Below, piece after piece: positions 22,411-36,300 of a stretch of DNA of 64,000 nucleotides. The first letter of the stretch is position 1, and each line of letters starts with the position of its first letter. This DNA comes from Watersipora subatra. Its lineage: Eukaryota > Bryozoa > Gymnolaemata > Cheilostomatida > Watersiporidae. The notes beneath the pieces were generated by a model. The model saw only the letters and a list, made by a program, of their open reading frames with translations, did no database searches and had not been told where the DNA came from. Location of the stretch: the NCBI RefSeq assembly GCF_963576615.1, contig NC_088717.1, forward strand, positions 52,305,026-52,369,025, written 5' to 3'. A program made the position numbers and the translations under genes.

Positions 22411-24363
22411 ATTATCTGTTTAAAGATGTGCATTAATAATGTTGTTGTTTACAGTTTATTTGTAACAAGAGAATGATACAACTAGTTGTACGAAATAATC
22501 AATAATGCTCATGTTAATGATCATTGATTTGTTGCTTTTTCAGAGTCATTTGTAGGACTCAACATACTAGCAGGATCACCACACAGAAACTCTCTAATGG
22601 TTCTTCAAAGCATGTGTTTAATGTGAGATCCCAAAGAAAGAAACGCAAAGGAAAGCTAATGCCCATATTAATTACAAACAAGTTAAAAAAAATTATGGGT
22701 TCTGTCAGGGTTTACAGAAAAAGATGGATATGAAAATTGATTAGATTGAAAATTGATTAGATTTGCATTGAAAAGACCAATAAAGACGAGAGATCGAAAA
22801 TGTTGAAGAGATTAATCTACAAAACAGCATATGAGCTTTTGCAAAAAACGATGCGAAAACTTCAAGATTGGGTTGATGAAAATGATAGTGAACTTAACAC
22901 TCTGATAGCCCATGAACTTAACACTCTGATTGACTGCAATGTAGATCCGTGCCAACACCATCCTTCTAGTCAAAGTAAACACTGATTCCAACACTACACT
23001 CGTAAAATGAAATCTCAATGGTAAGAAGAAAAACCAGAAGCGATCCAACCACACTGAAATTCTTTTAGGGATACCATATACTAATCTATGTTGAAACAAC
23101 TAGTAGAGCTGAGTCAAGTCTTGCTAAGTCAACTAGAACTAAGTTAAGCCTGTTATGAGGGTTTCACAACTTATCACACATAGTTTCACAACTACATAGG
23201 CAGCTTGTAGAGATATATTTAAGTTTTTTTACCTCTAGAATTCAGCAAACCAACACAAAATCTACCAATATTTATTGTAATGACAAGAATTTGTTATAAC
23301 AAAACAATACAGAATGTTATACATTAACTGAACTTCGGTAGCAATCTTAAATCATTGTTTTTTTCTTTTTATTCTGTTATTCGTAGTATAGTTATAAATA
23401 GTTTGCTGTAGCTTTAGAGCTTTAGATTTATCATGCTATGACCTGAACCTTTAAATTTTTATTTAGATTTGATGAGTAAAAAGTCACTGCTCAAGTCAAA
23501 GTACACGAATTTTTCATTTTAAAACAGTTATTTTGTTAACGTATTTATGAGGGTTTTTAACATTATTGAATACCTGCTACCTTTTGTCTAAGGAGCAGTG
23601 TTAGTGTTTAAAATTCCGATAGACAAAATTAAAATAAACTGTTGCCGCCTCATAAAAAGCAATTTTAGCCAGTTATCATTGTGAGGAGTTGTCACACTAG
23701 ATAAAAGCGAACTCACAAATCACAAAACTAATGCCGCCTCAGCTAATCTTTTGTTTTATGGTCATCTAATGAATCTTGAATCATCACAGAATTATTCATT
23801 TGTGAAGAAATAACTTTAATAATGTATTTGTTGTCAGTTTGTTCAATCACATGCAAGCTTCAGTCTCGTTTGATTAAAAAAAAATGAGCTTGACTCAAGC
23901 CTTTTGATTACACGGTATTATGAACCAGGAACTTTAACTACTTCTACCATCTGACTTCAAAGGCATCACTTTGGCTGTTGTGTGGTCAGCTCTGCAGGCG
24001 AGAGACTACTTTGCTTAAGAGCCGGCTAGGGTACTCCTATCATAAAACAGTCAATGCTGAAATACCCTGGTAGTTGGTATGTTTTGCTATTTGGTTGTAA
24101 GAAAGCTTTTTACATTTTGCTAGCCAAAGCTTTGCAATCTCATGACTGAAATCAGCAGCATCATATCGATTCTCTAGTGTCATATCTATCCCTACCTTAT
24201 ACTGTTGTGTGTTGGTTTGTTTACATGTTGCTAGACAGTTTTTAATGGTTTATCTTGATGAAGTAGTCAGCAATATGGGTAACAAGTGGTGTTTGCCTTT
24301 ATGCTGAACTCATACGTGTATGTCACTGTTAGCTAGTGATTCTATTCAACTCTGTATTGTTTG

Positions 24364-24466
24364 TTAGAGTGTCACAGTTTGACACATACCTGTTTGTCAG
24401 TGTCACAATTTGACACATACCGGTAAGTGTAAGTGTCAGAGTGTCACAATTTGACACATATGGTAA
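24364..24466. repeat. Three GTGTCACAATTTGACACATA units
   Basis: Each unit contains the inverted pair GTGTCA/TGACAC, spaced about 32-45 bp. Confidence 0.75.
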
Positions 24467-25164
24467 GTGTAAGTAAGTATTGGCAAGAGTAAAAAAATAA
24501 TTTGAACACGCCGCGTTCCATGACAAACTAGTGCACAAAGGAGAGTAGTTGTCTCTACGTGAAAGTAGTGTTACCCTTTTGACCTCTTTACTTCCTGGTA
24601 TTTGTAGCTGTCCTCTGTTGATAGCAGTTTACTAGCACCCATTTTTACTTTGAAGATACTGAACCTACCACAACCTCTCCTTGTCTAGTATGATATTGAA
24701 CCTAAACAAATAATCTCAATCGTGTCTGAGTGTTTTGTTAAATTATATTTGTTCATTTATTCTGAATGTTTTATTTTAGTAAATGAGTAAATGATAAGAC
24801 GATTTATTTGCTGTAATATTTGACTAACTCAATCGCTGAGTTAAAGCTCCTTTATTACTGCTTCAATAAATTATAACTTTTAAATATTAAAGTATATTAT
24901 ATATTTATATACTTTATGTGTTATAGTATTTTTATGGATTCCTCACAATTTGATCATTTATATAAACAAATACTTGCACAATTTTATTGTGCTGAGAGTT
25001 TTGCTAGATACACTTCCATGTCACATGACATGGTGTTCTTCACATTGCGAACATTTAAATAAAACAACACTTGAATATTTTCTTTGATGAGAGCTTCTAA
25101 ACAGAGTAATGGGTCCGGTCTGAAGTGCTTACCTAAATTCTGTCAGTTGTTGAATATGCTAAAC

Positions 25165-25325
25165 ACTGTATAATAACTATAGCTTCAATAATTATAGTTT
25201 TAACAACTATAGCTTTAATGTTATAGTTTGAATAACTATAGCGTTCATGTCTATAGCTTTGATAACTATAGCTTTAACGTTATAGTTTTAGTAACTTTAG
25301 CTGTAATAACTATAGCTATGACAAT
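25165..25325. repeat. Tandem (AACTATAGCTTTAAT)-type repeat
   Basis: About 9 degenerate units, each with the palindrome CTATAG. Confidence 0.75.
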
Positions 25326-26107
25326 AGCATTTTGTTAGGTTTATAACAAATTTGAAGGAAATTTTTTCATTCAACAAAGTTAAGCTCTCGAGGAACTTTA
25401 TGAATGATAGTTACACGCTGCCAGATAAATGAAAAGTAAACAAAAGTCATCATGTGAAAATGACTCGAGTTTCTAATGCCTTCCCTTTCAACCAATTACG
25501 GTTCTACAAAATTTGCTGCAGGTGTGACCCAGCTCTATACATGGTGTACTGTTTGTAAGTGGAGTGCTCATTGACGCCTTCAAAATAGATTTGTTGTCTT
25601 CATATTTTAATTGTAATATGATAACACGGCATTCATGCGTATAGCAATTAAATCTTACATGTGTATCAAAAACATACGAATGTTCACATACAAGCTCACG
25701 GCCTAAACTCACCTAAAACATGTGTTTACATGCACATAACCAAGTACAAAGAAAGAAACACAAGTAGCTGCGCAATGCACAGCATATGCACATGTACATT
25801 CACTTCTCTTTGTGTAGGTAGAATATAATAATAAATAATGTATTATTTTTATACCTATTTTTCAAAATTGCATGTGACCATAATCTGATTTGTAAAACTA
25901 GTTACCGTAACACCTGATTTTCAAAAAAGTTATGTTTTTTGTAGAAATAAATAATGCCAGCACATATTTTTTTCATTAAAATTAATTTAAGTTTCATACA
26001 GTGTATATAGTACCAGTTGTATCAAAATAGAGAAAAAATGTTCTACAGGTATTAAGTACAAACATACCTGGCACTATCATTTGATAGCCAAAAAAGCGAT
26101 CGATGAT

Positions 26108-26205
26108 AGTGTATGATCTACCCATGATGGTTGTATGATCTACCCATGATGGTTGTATGATCTACCCATGATGGTTGTATGGTCTACCCATGATAGTTGT
26201 AAGAT
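26108..26205. repeat. 22-bp tandem repeat
   Basis: About 4.5 units of ATGATCTACCCATGATGGTTGT-type sequence (first 20: ATGATCTACCCATGATGGTT). Confidence 0.85.
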
Positions 26206-26756
26206 CTACTATAGCACTGCTCACTTCCCTTATTTATAAACAGACATTTAACAGTGTTTCAAGCAAAGATCTATTCCTATACGCAATGTAAATAATAAAA
26301 CATAAAATAGCTGTGATTTAGGTAATATAAAAACAGGTGGGCCATCAAACTTTAAATTTGGGTGTGATAATTTTACTCATGTACTTCTAAAAGAAGGGAA
26401 AGTTAAACACTTTCCTGGTTGCTGAGCAGCATTAAGATTATTCTCAGACTAGGTAGTTCTACTAGTGCTATAGTTGGAATATGTGCCAGGTGCCTTTGAT
26501 CAGGTTTGGAAGTAGAGAAATGAAACGTCTTAGCTGTTTGGACACACTGATGATCTGGAAGCTCAAGGTCAGCTGATACATGCATTTACAAGTTGCCTGA
26601 TGTACATGTATATACACTGCTCAAGTGCTCAAGTGCTGTAAATTAGTTGGTTTTAACATTTGTTTACGTTCAGAGCAAATCAAGTTTCAAATATTTTACT
26701 TCATTTACTATGCTAGCATGCTTAAAGATAACTATAAACAGTCAAGTACAGGATTC

Positions 26757-26777
26757 TTTCACTCTCCCTCTATCTTC

Positions 26778-26825
<48 letters not shown>

Positions 26826-26863
26826 ACTCTCTCTCTCTCTCCCCCCTTCTCTCTCTCTCTCCC

Positions 26864-26938
<75 letters not shown>

Positions 26939-27047
26939 CCCCTCTCTCTCTCTTTCTCTTCCTCTCACTTCCTTTCACCCTCTATCCTTCTCTCTCTCTC
27001 TCTCCTCTCTCTTCTCCAAACCTCTCTTTGTCCCACCCTTCTCTCTC

Positions 27048-27098
<51 letters not shown>

Positions 27099-27123
27099 CC
27101 TCTCTTTGTTCCACCCTTCTCTC

Positions 27124-27179
<56 letters not shown>

Positions 27180-27220
27180 CCTCTCTTTGTCCCACCCTTC
27201 TCTCTCCCTCTGTTTTATGC
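26757..27220. repeat. (CT)n tract with an 80-bp higher-order repeat
   Basis: Long TC runs. At about 27012, 27091 and 27171 the block CTCCAAACCTCTCTTTG with TCCACCCTTCTCTCT-like follow-up recurs every 80 bp. It lies just past the 3' end of the GALNT-like gene as far as seen. Confidence 0.95.
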
Positions 27221-27310
27221 TCTCTTTCTCATTCTTAGTATACATGTATATTTAAATTAAATGTTACCAAAGCTTTCCATCTTTTTCTCAACTTACCTCA
27301 TGCAGAGTCA

Positions 27311-27348
27311 TCAGCCACTATGATCGTTAGAGTCAAGACACTGCGAGA
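27311..27348 (-). CDS. GALNT-like gene, possible terminal exon
   Basis: After TATTATAG a phase 1 entry reads FSQCLDSNDHSG and then stops. QCLD is the core of a ricin-type lectin repeat and the phase fits the exon at 28677-28731. The exon is very short and the domain order is unusual, so this is only a candidate. Confidence 0.25.
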
Positions 27349-30300
27349 CTATAATAGAATTTGCAAGTGTAAATCACCATGGACACTTTCATAGAGTGTC
27401 TGCTCAAAGCAACTAAGTGGTCTTATTAGTTATTCATACCTACGATACTGGGAATACTAGACAGCATAGCTCTAGCATCTCATCATCTTCTCAAGCGGCG
27501 TATGACCATCGATCATCTATAATACAAGATGTAACTTCATTTTCTTCAGCAGCAAACAATTAGCTAGCCAGCCTCATACCATGTCAAATTAGTTAGCCTG
27601 CATTGTTTCTCATCGTATTGGATTAATGAGATGTGCGTTCTGCTTGATATAAAAGTGCAGAGATATTCGCAGCTGATAGCACCTACAGAGAACATGTCTT
27701 CAAACTTCTTCATTTGCAATTCTTTATATTATTAGCGCTACAATTCATAACAACTCGTGAAAAATTGTGTAGATTTTGATTTGTTGACTAAATTTCTTAC
27801 AAAGGTTTTGACTAGAATTCTATTTTTTTGGAAGCAAACAAACATTATATAACTTTTGCATATGTATGAAACAATATTTTGCGCATCATGCTATGTTGAA
27901 ATTTTTTATAAACCTTCATTTGCATAACACATTGGATACAAATGATGACACATACCATAAGTGTGACTAAACTAATTTTGTTTGAGAAAGCAGTAACTTA
28001 TTTTAGGTTATTATGTAAGGCAAACGGTAATTTGAAGCTGCTAACGATGAAAACAATAATAACACTGCAAGAATAAATTCAAAAAACTAAAAAAGTTATT
28101 TTGCGTCAAGGAAAGCTCATTGCCAAAGCTATGACAGCTAAAAAATTATCTATAGAGGATATACAGATCATTATAGCATTAAAGTACGGTGGTCAGTGTG
28201 AAGAATATCTGTATTAATAAATATACTAGAATTAAGTATGCCCGGGGTTACATGACTCAGTATGTATGATATTCCATGACTCATTATGGATGACATCACA
28301 TGACTCAGTATGGATGATATCGCATGACTCAGTATGAAGGATATCACATGACTCAGTATGGATGATATCACATGCCTCAGTATAGATGATATCACATGAC
28401 TCAGTATGGATGATATCACATGACTCAGTATAGATGATATCACATAACTCAGTATAGATGATATCATAGACTCAGTATGGATGATATCACATGACTCAGT
28501 ATGGATGATATCACATGACTCAGTATGGATGATATCGCATGACTCAGCATGGATGATATCACATGACTCAGTATGGATGATATCACGTTTCAGTATGGAT
28601 GATATCAAATGACTCAGTATAGATGATATCACATGACTCAGTATAGATGATATTGCATCAGTATGAAATAACTTACATGACCCATTTTGCCCTAGAGCAT
28701 TATCCAGAATCAACTCATTGCCGCCAACACCCTGAAGAGAAATATTAATTTAATTTTTTACCATGTTCATATGTAGGGCGCCAAATTCTATTAACATGAA
28801 GTCTGTGATATAATTTTCAGTTTGTAATTGAAATAAAACGGATGGAGTTGGAAGATTCTGTGTAGATATACCTAGTAGTTGGTAAGTTTAATGGAAATAT
28901 GTGTTGAATTATTCGGAAGAGCCCGAGCAATGCAGGAATCTCCTTTAACTTTTATTGGTGAGGAATACTGCGGGGAAGTTTTAATAACAGCAATTGGAAA
29001 ATTTCTAATTTTTATGTTTTCATGTGCAACCTTGCCATCTTTATTTTTTCTATTTAGCCCATATTTGTTGGCTGGCATTGTTTTACAGTTTAATTGATAT
29101 TCTAGTGAACAGTATCCCTTCATAAATCTAGGTAATTATGCAAGAACTTCTTCAATTTATTCCAACAGTTTTTTTATGGTTTTGTGTCAGAAGTCATGCC
29201 AGGCTTGCACACAGCTCTTAGCCTTATTCAAACTAGCACCTAGTCTAGTGTGTCATGAGAGATCATCAGGTGTAATAACTGTACGTACAATTATTTCTCA
29301 AGGCTAGCGGGTAGTTGATTGGAACAGATGGTAGTGAACCTGCTGCTATGCTCAAAGTCGGGAGTTCGAACCCTGTACAAGGAGTTCTTTTTTCTGAATC
29401 TCTAGCTGTGCCTTCACGCAGATGGATATAGTTTCTATTATAGCACAGATTACCTCTGCACAACGCTGCCAAAAATTGATTAATTATGCACAGTTGAAGC
29501 GAACCAATTTCCTTTTATTGAGTACCACCTTTTATTGACCCATCATACCTATAGCCAACCATTATACCTAAAACACTCTGATATGTTATTTACTAACTAA
29601 AAACAGATTTCTTTCTGGTTCTGTAAAGAGCACCGTATACAACTTGACAGTTGAAATGAAAAACGCTAAAGTAAACAAATACTTCTAAGGTCTGCCTAAA
29701 CATCTACATGTTGCAACTAAAGAAAATACCATCCAGTTGTCAGCTTCCATGCTGTCCATTCACATAAACTGTTTTTGAATGATATTTCCTATTTTAGGAA
29801 GCCGGAGGTCAGCATTCCGTGTAGGCAGATAACTCCAAAATATGTACTGTTAGGTGAATTCTGGCTTAACATGAAATTATCATTCCTTAATAGCTTGGTT
29901 AAGTTTGTCTCATCATGTGCTTTCTTCTAATTTGTTGCCATTAAAATATTGGCTCACCTGCAAAAAACATTGATTATTTCACTTGATAAAAATGTAAAAA
30001 CTGTGATATTTCAACAATGTAGTACTCAGACTGTAATGATAAAATGTCTATTATTCATTATCTTGAAGAGTATTACATCATCAGAGAGAAAAACTAATTC
30101 CTCGCAGTTGAACTAATTGTTAAGATTATATGGTGCCTGTCGTTGCATGCTTGATGAAACAGTCTAGAAAAAGCAACATCTTTAATGGGTGATCACTTTT
30201 AGTAATAAAATGTTAAATCTTACTACAGTCTATACCGGGTAGTATTACTTTATGCAATATCAAATCAGAGTGTTGTAATAAGACCTACAGTCACGCCATT

Positions 30301-33300
30301 CATTGCAGGACCTCTGTGAGTTGTGAGAAGTTTTAACACCGGTTTAGAACATTCAGCAGGAACACCCTAAATTATATATCCATTTGAAGCTTATGATGGG
30401 CAGATAATCTTTTTTGAAGAATTCAAATAATTTCTAGCAGTTTATTGTATAGCACAATAGTGTATGTAAAACTTTGAAAGTAGAATTGGTGTATAAAAAC
30501 ATTTTAATCAAAATGTGAGCAAATGTTTTTGAGGTTTTTTTTCAAGGTGTTAGTCTTTAAGTTAAGAATGAGCTTGTATAAAATTTTTGTAAATCTTATC
30601 AGAAAGTATCAATACTTTTTTAACAATTACAGTTGTTTTTTATGTTTAAGGTGATCTGACTGGACTGACGTGATTAAAACGCTTTGATCAAACGAAGGTG
30701 CAGTTATGACATATATAGTAACAAAGAGACCAACAGAATAGAGACGTGTAATGCTACAACTTGAACGCAATAGCCGATATCAACTATAGCAACGGTGACA
30801 ACTAGTGATGCCATTTCACACATATTTTTCTTCTAAGTGTTTTAACCTCGGCCAAGTTTTGCCAATTTTAATTCTAAAACATCCTGGCAGACAGATCACC
30901 TCCAACATCAAAACAATCGCAAATGATAAAAAAGTACTAATATTTTCTGATATAATCTGCTAATATTTTGTGTAAGCCCATCTTCAAATGAGGGCATGCG
31001 AACCGCTTGCGAGACTTATCTTTTGTTTAAGAGAATACTTCAAAAGGAAAAAGTTTATGCTTTACAAAAATAACTATTAGTAATAAAATACTTACTGGGG
31101 TACAACCTGGCAGCAAATCCTTATTTGGGTTGGTGTCACCAAGAGGATAGAGGCGCTGTAAATCTTCTGCATTCTGAGTTTCGGGTGCTTCGATAAAATA
31201 GTTGTTGGATTTTACTACTGCAAACCAAAACAAATAAGAGTGAACTATTTTTTTAAGATCTAAGAAATATCTTAAAGATGAGCTTACAGAAAACTTTAGT
31301 AGTTTTATCAGAGGCTGCTAGCATTTTTCTATCATTTGCAATTATTTTTGATGTTTGAGATATACTGACTGCCAGGATGTTTCAAGATTAAAATCGACAA
31401 AACTTTGTCACAGGTAAAACACTCAGAAAAAAATTGAGCGAAATGTTGTCACTATTTGCTATCATTGCTAAAGTTGATATCGGCTATTGCATTCAAGTCA
31501 TTATACGTCTCTATTTAGTCGGTGTCTTCACTACTATAGATATCGTAATCGTACTTTTGCTTGATTTGAGCATTTTAACTGCGATCATGTTTTTCTGATC
31601 TTAATCTATAAACGTTGTGGCAGTCAAATGACCTCAAACAGCAAAATTATCGTAAATAACAGAAAAATACCGACGATTTCTGATAAAATCTACTAAAATT
31701 TTGTGCAAGTTCATCTTTTAGTCTGTCAAGTACATGACTGTCTAAGTCTAAGTCTAAGTCTAAGTCTAAGTGAGGCACTTGTGAACAGGTTCCCACAGCC
31801 AAGTGCTGTCTATATCCAAGGCATCATCGCTGTTGTTGATGAGATGTCAATTGTATGAGTCTGTTCCATATTTTTATGTCAAAGAAACTATTACTAAGAT
31901 GATCACATACACTGTGTTTCCATGCTTCAAATGGGTTTGGAGTTGCTTCCACTCTAAACCATCAAATTGATAAAATCCAAATGCTTTTGAAGGCATGTCA
32001 CTTCACTAAATTTGTGCAAAGACATTTGCTTTGAGAGTTCTTGGACACCATAAAAACTCTCACTGCTGATGGACCCAAAACGATAATACTCAACTAAGCT
32101 CTCCCCAGTGGAAGTATAAAATTTCAGAACACAATCACACGAGTCTCTGCTATGAAAATATTTTAACGCTAGTCACTACTTTTACTGTTTGACTGTTTAC
32201 ATTAGCATTTACATGCCAAGGATATATTGCTCACTCAAGGATGAAAAAAATAACTACCTTTTTAGTGCAACTAGTTGACTACGCGTAAACTTAAAAGTGA
32301 CCGCTTTCTAAAAGCGAGTCTACTTCAACCAGTTTTGGTTTGAGGGATACATCACAAAGCTTGAAAAGATCTATAGTGCAACTCCGAATCGCTGATACGT
32401 TAAGGTGCGAATTCGTCGGCAGTGGACAACTCCGAACTCATTCGAAGCATGAAAACAGTAATATGTTTAAATGTTTCGAATGAGTTCATAAAATAAATCA
32501 TTTAAAAATAACTTATACTAATATAATAATAATAATAATATAATAATTCAGATACATATCTCCAACTACCAACAGTAAACAAATGTTTGTACTTATTTGT
32601 AAAACTTATCTAAACCATTATGTAACCTAATCATAAAGTATCACATAATGCTGACAGCTGAGAAAACTGTGAGTAAGATAGACTAAGCAAATGGGGCAAC
32701 AAAAATGAAATATGGTGTAACAATGTGGAAGACTCAATTTGTAAAAGTTTTACGGTAATTCCTATCAGAGATGAAAAAATGATAACCTGTCAAAGAATGA
32801 ATGCAATGAAAATAGCCAAGTTAAAAGTCAATAGTTGAGCTGGCAACAGTTATTTGTAAATTTACATATACCCATAAGTAACAAACTCACAATAGTCGAT
32901 TAGTTTTGTTAGGTGATGAAAAAATGTTGCCCAGAAACCATTGGTTAGTGATTTTGAGAATAATTATACTCTCAGAAATTATTTTTCGCTATTAGAAAGC
33001 ACAGAAAGGCACTTAAAGACGCTGCTATTGGTATTGAAAGAACATGATACGCCAATGAGTACTCATTATTAGCATTTGATTTGACACCTGGTCTTGACGA
33101 GGATGGATGCTCCCACGCATTAAAGAAGGGCAACATTCGAATCAAAGCAAAATTTGACATAGGATTGGACAAAACCAGTCAATGTTATCGTATATACGCA
33201 GAGTTTGACGCAACTATAAAGATTGACAAATACAGAGCAGTACTTCCAAACTTCTACAGCTAAGCATTATGGATAGATTATGGATTATGCAAACAAATAC

Positions 33301-36300
33301 ACGTAATACTTCATTTCGATTCTCGTGTAAAAAATTTAAACTTTCTAGGAGTATTAAGTAATAATAATGTGGCTAGTTCCTTAGACTATATTAGCACCTT
33401 AAGCCTGGTTTCCATATCGATTGCGAGGCCCCCGTGGTAATCTTGGGCAGCAAAACACTTGCGACGCTAGGCTCGGCGGTTTCCGTTCACATAAAGCTGC
33501 ATCACTAATAATTGAATAAAAAATGTTTGCTGGCCATGCCGTATCGATAATGCTAACCTTCATATGTACAGTGCATTTTGAGAAAGTTTTTCCTGCGACT
33601 ATTTGCTAAATTTGAACAGCGCTTAACTCTTGCATTGCCCACCGGCAACTACCAGCGGTTCTCGGCGTGTTTGTTCGCATTTCACCGCTGATAGCCTGCA
33701 GTACTGTCGCCGGTGCTTGCAGCGTATATGGGAACCAGGTTTTAGCAAGCTGTTGTGATACAGTATAACTGAATAGCTAGTGTTGCGATAAGAATGAGTC
33801 AGCTCTGTTAGTCAATCAAATCAGTAAACGTTTTTATCTACAACACTTTGTGTTCTGATATGAACATCAAAATATAGCAAAGATAGAAAAAAACATATGT
33901 TTGATGTTGAGAGACGAAGCTGAAAAAAAGCAAAAGAAAGATGACAATTCATGACAAAAAAGTTAATCAAAAGCAAACAAAGATTGCAGGGAGAAATTTG
34001 AGAATTTGTTTCCCAACCGCACTCACTCAAAAGGAGGTTCTTATTTAAGTGAGTAGTGGTCAATACTTCAAATGAAGTCCGCTTAGAACCCATATCCCTA
34101 CACAGAGCAGGTTGACAACACTTGATATCTCAAACTATTGTCCGTGAGAAATCCCGAGAGGATCGAGTATGACATCTGTTTAATCTACTGCGAGTTGAGG
34201 TTGTGCGTGTTTTAAGAGCATTGCTGTACAATTTATGACTCCGTGATCTTGGCTGAACATGTCTGAGTCTAATAGCAAGAGAATCTTGATGACTGGAGAC
34301 ATGTCCAGTTGGTGAAAGCAACTTAAGGTTGGATATCATTCCTGTCACTACCAGTGATCTTTATAGGAATTGAACACCAACTCGTTGTTTGCAGACCACT
34401 AGGTCACAACTGCTATCTGACAGCAAAGCCAATGCAGGCAGGTATTACAAAAAGCTGACTAATTTATAAATGTATATTACGTCATGCAGAGTTCAGCTTC
34501 GACACGTGACACATTGCGGGGTGAAAACACAGTCTAAATGAACGATCCCTTACCTGCACTACATTTAGTTACAAGGACGCCTTCTCCACACATGTGCGCG
34601 AGCAAGGATAATTCTGCTGGCTCATCTGTCTTCATCTTGCTGAGGATGGAAAGTAGTTGCGTTCTTTTGCCTGCAAAAACCTCACCCGTGAGGCCTCTGC
34701 TTGCCATCTCTGTTGGCAACTTGTTTATCCCTTTATGAGCCACTCTGGTCATATTCATTGCAGGAGATACGCTGTATGTACCTATACAAATTTATACAGC
34801 TTTAAGCCTGTGTTCCTATGTTGGTTACCATTATTAATATTAGCTAGAATAACTACCACATAATTGTCGACAATAAACAAGCTTGTTGAGCAGATGCTGT
34901 TTACTTGTATCCAAATTAAAGTGAAGGCTTCCTTCTTTTTCAAAAGCTCTAAATTTTAATTTAAGTGACTTAAAACATGTGAACCAATCAAAAAGTTGTA
35001 ATAATATAGTTATAATTATAATATAATTATAATATAGTTATAATAGTTATATATAAAACTAAATTCATATAAATATTTGGTCAGATACTGTTTCCTATTT
35101 TAGGAAGCCTCAAATCAACATACTGTCCGGGCAGGCAATTCCAAAAGGTTCACTATTACACAAGTTTTTGCAAAAAGTCATCTTTCCTTGGTTGTGTCTA
35201 CCATGATCCACTGTTGTCTAAATCGTTGAAATTAAACTAGCGTCTGATGTATAGCAATATCGATTATTTCATTTGATGTGAAAAAATTTTTTTAAATGTA
35301 TTTCTCAGACTGCAGTGATAAAAAGAAGTTTGTTGTTCTTAAGAACGTATATAATCAGTACAAAAATTGCCAAATTTTTATTTCAAGATAAGTTATTGTT
35401 GATATCAGGTGGCGGAACAAATTAGCTCTAACGAAAAAAAGACGAAGAAGCCTCGTGTTGCATAGAATTGGGCCAAAAATATTTTTTAACCGGGGCATCA
35501 TAACGTGTGGGCGCAATGCCAAAATAGTACGCCATTTAGCATGTGCATATGCTATATGGTATATGATAGTGCCTTTGATCAATACGCCTTGTATAGCTCA
35601 GTAGTAGAGTTCATGGTTTCAAAACTTGTGAGTGCAATCTTGTGAGTTCAAATTTATCACTCGACGGAATTTTAAATTTCAAAATTGTAATAGCTATAGC
35701 TGGACATACACAGACACACACCAACATTGAAAAAAATATAGACATAATTTGTGTAATATACAGAAATATATACATCATGCACCATTATAAACATCATATG
35801 CCTGAATGCCATAATAATATAGCTATTAACTTTATTAAACATGTTTTTTTTCAACAAATAACATACATTTAGTAATCATTGAATAATTCTGAAATGCAAC
35901 TTTCTTAGATAAAACAGCTGAGCGTCCAAAACTTTGCTATAGCTTCTATTGACTCATAGATTGACCAATAGGAGAGCTTTGCTCATATGCTGATCAATGG
36001 GAGAGCTTTGCTCATATGCTGATCAATAGGAGAGCTTTGCTCATATGCTGATCAATAGGAGAGCTTTGCTCATACGCTGACCAATAGGAGAGCTTTGCTC
36101 ATATGCTGATCAATAGGAGAGCTTTGCTCATATGCTGACCAATAGGAGAGCTTTGCTCATATGCTGATCAATAGGAGAGCTTTGCTCATACGCTGACCAA
36201 TAGGAGAGCTTTGCTCATATGCTGATCAATAGGAGAGCTTTGCTCATACGCTGACCAATAGGAGAGCTTTGCTCATATGCTGATCAATAGGAGAGCTTTG

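Larger units (their letters stand above)
22411..26107. other. Gene-poor interval
   Basis: Short frames at 22524-22733 and 22801-22985 (Lys/Arg-rich) have no domain or codon support and may be old transposon remains. Otherwise only the small repeats listed. Confidence 0.5.

Noticed and set aside
21746-22476. Six overlapping frames of up to 218 residues on both strands
   Set aside because: All fall on the 39-43 bp minisatellite, whose units lack stops in several frames.
22524-22985. Two Lys/Arg-rich plus-strand frames after an acceptor-like TTTTTCAG
   Set aside because: No recognisable family, no continuing exons; kept only as possible old transposon remains.
26625-27260. Ser/Leu-rich and Arg/Glu-rich frames on both strands
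   Set aside because: CT/GA simple repeat artefacts.
28248-28665. CRISPR-like appearance (24-bp repeats)
   Set aside because: No unique spacers, eukaryotic intron context.
28171-28713. 180-residue minus-strand frame of His-Val-Ile-Ser-Ser repeats
   Set aside because: Mostly the 24-bp tandem array; only its first codons overlap a probable exon.
33081-33263. 60-residue plus-strand frame (KKGNIRIKAKFDIGLDKT)
   Set aside because: No domain, no phase-compatible neighbours, and it lies within the GALNT-like intron on the other strand.
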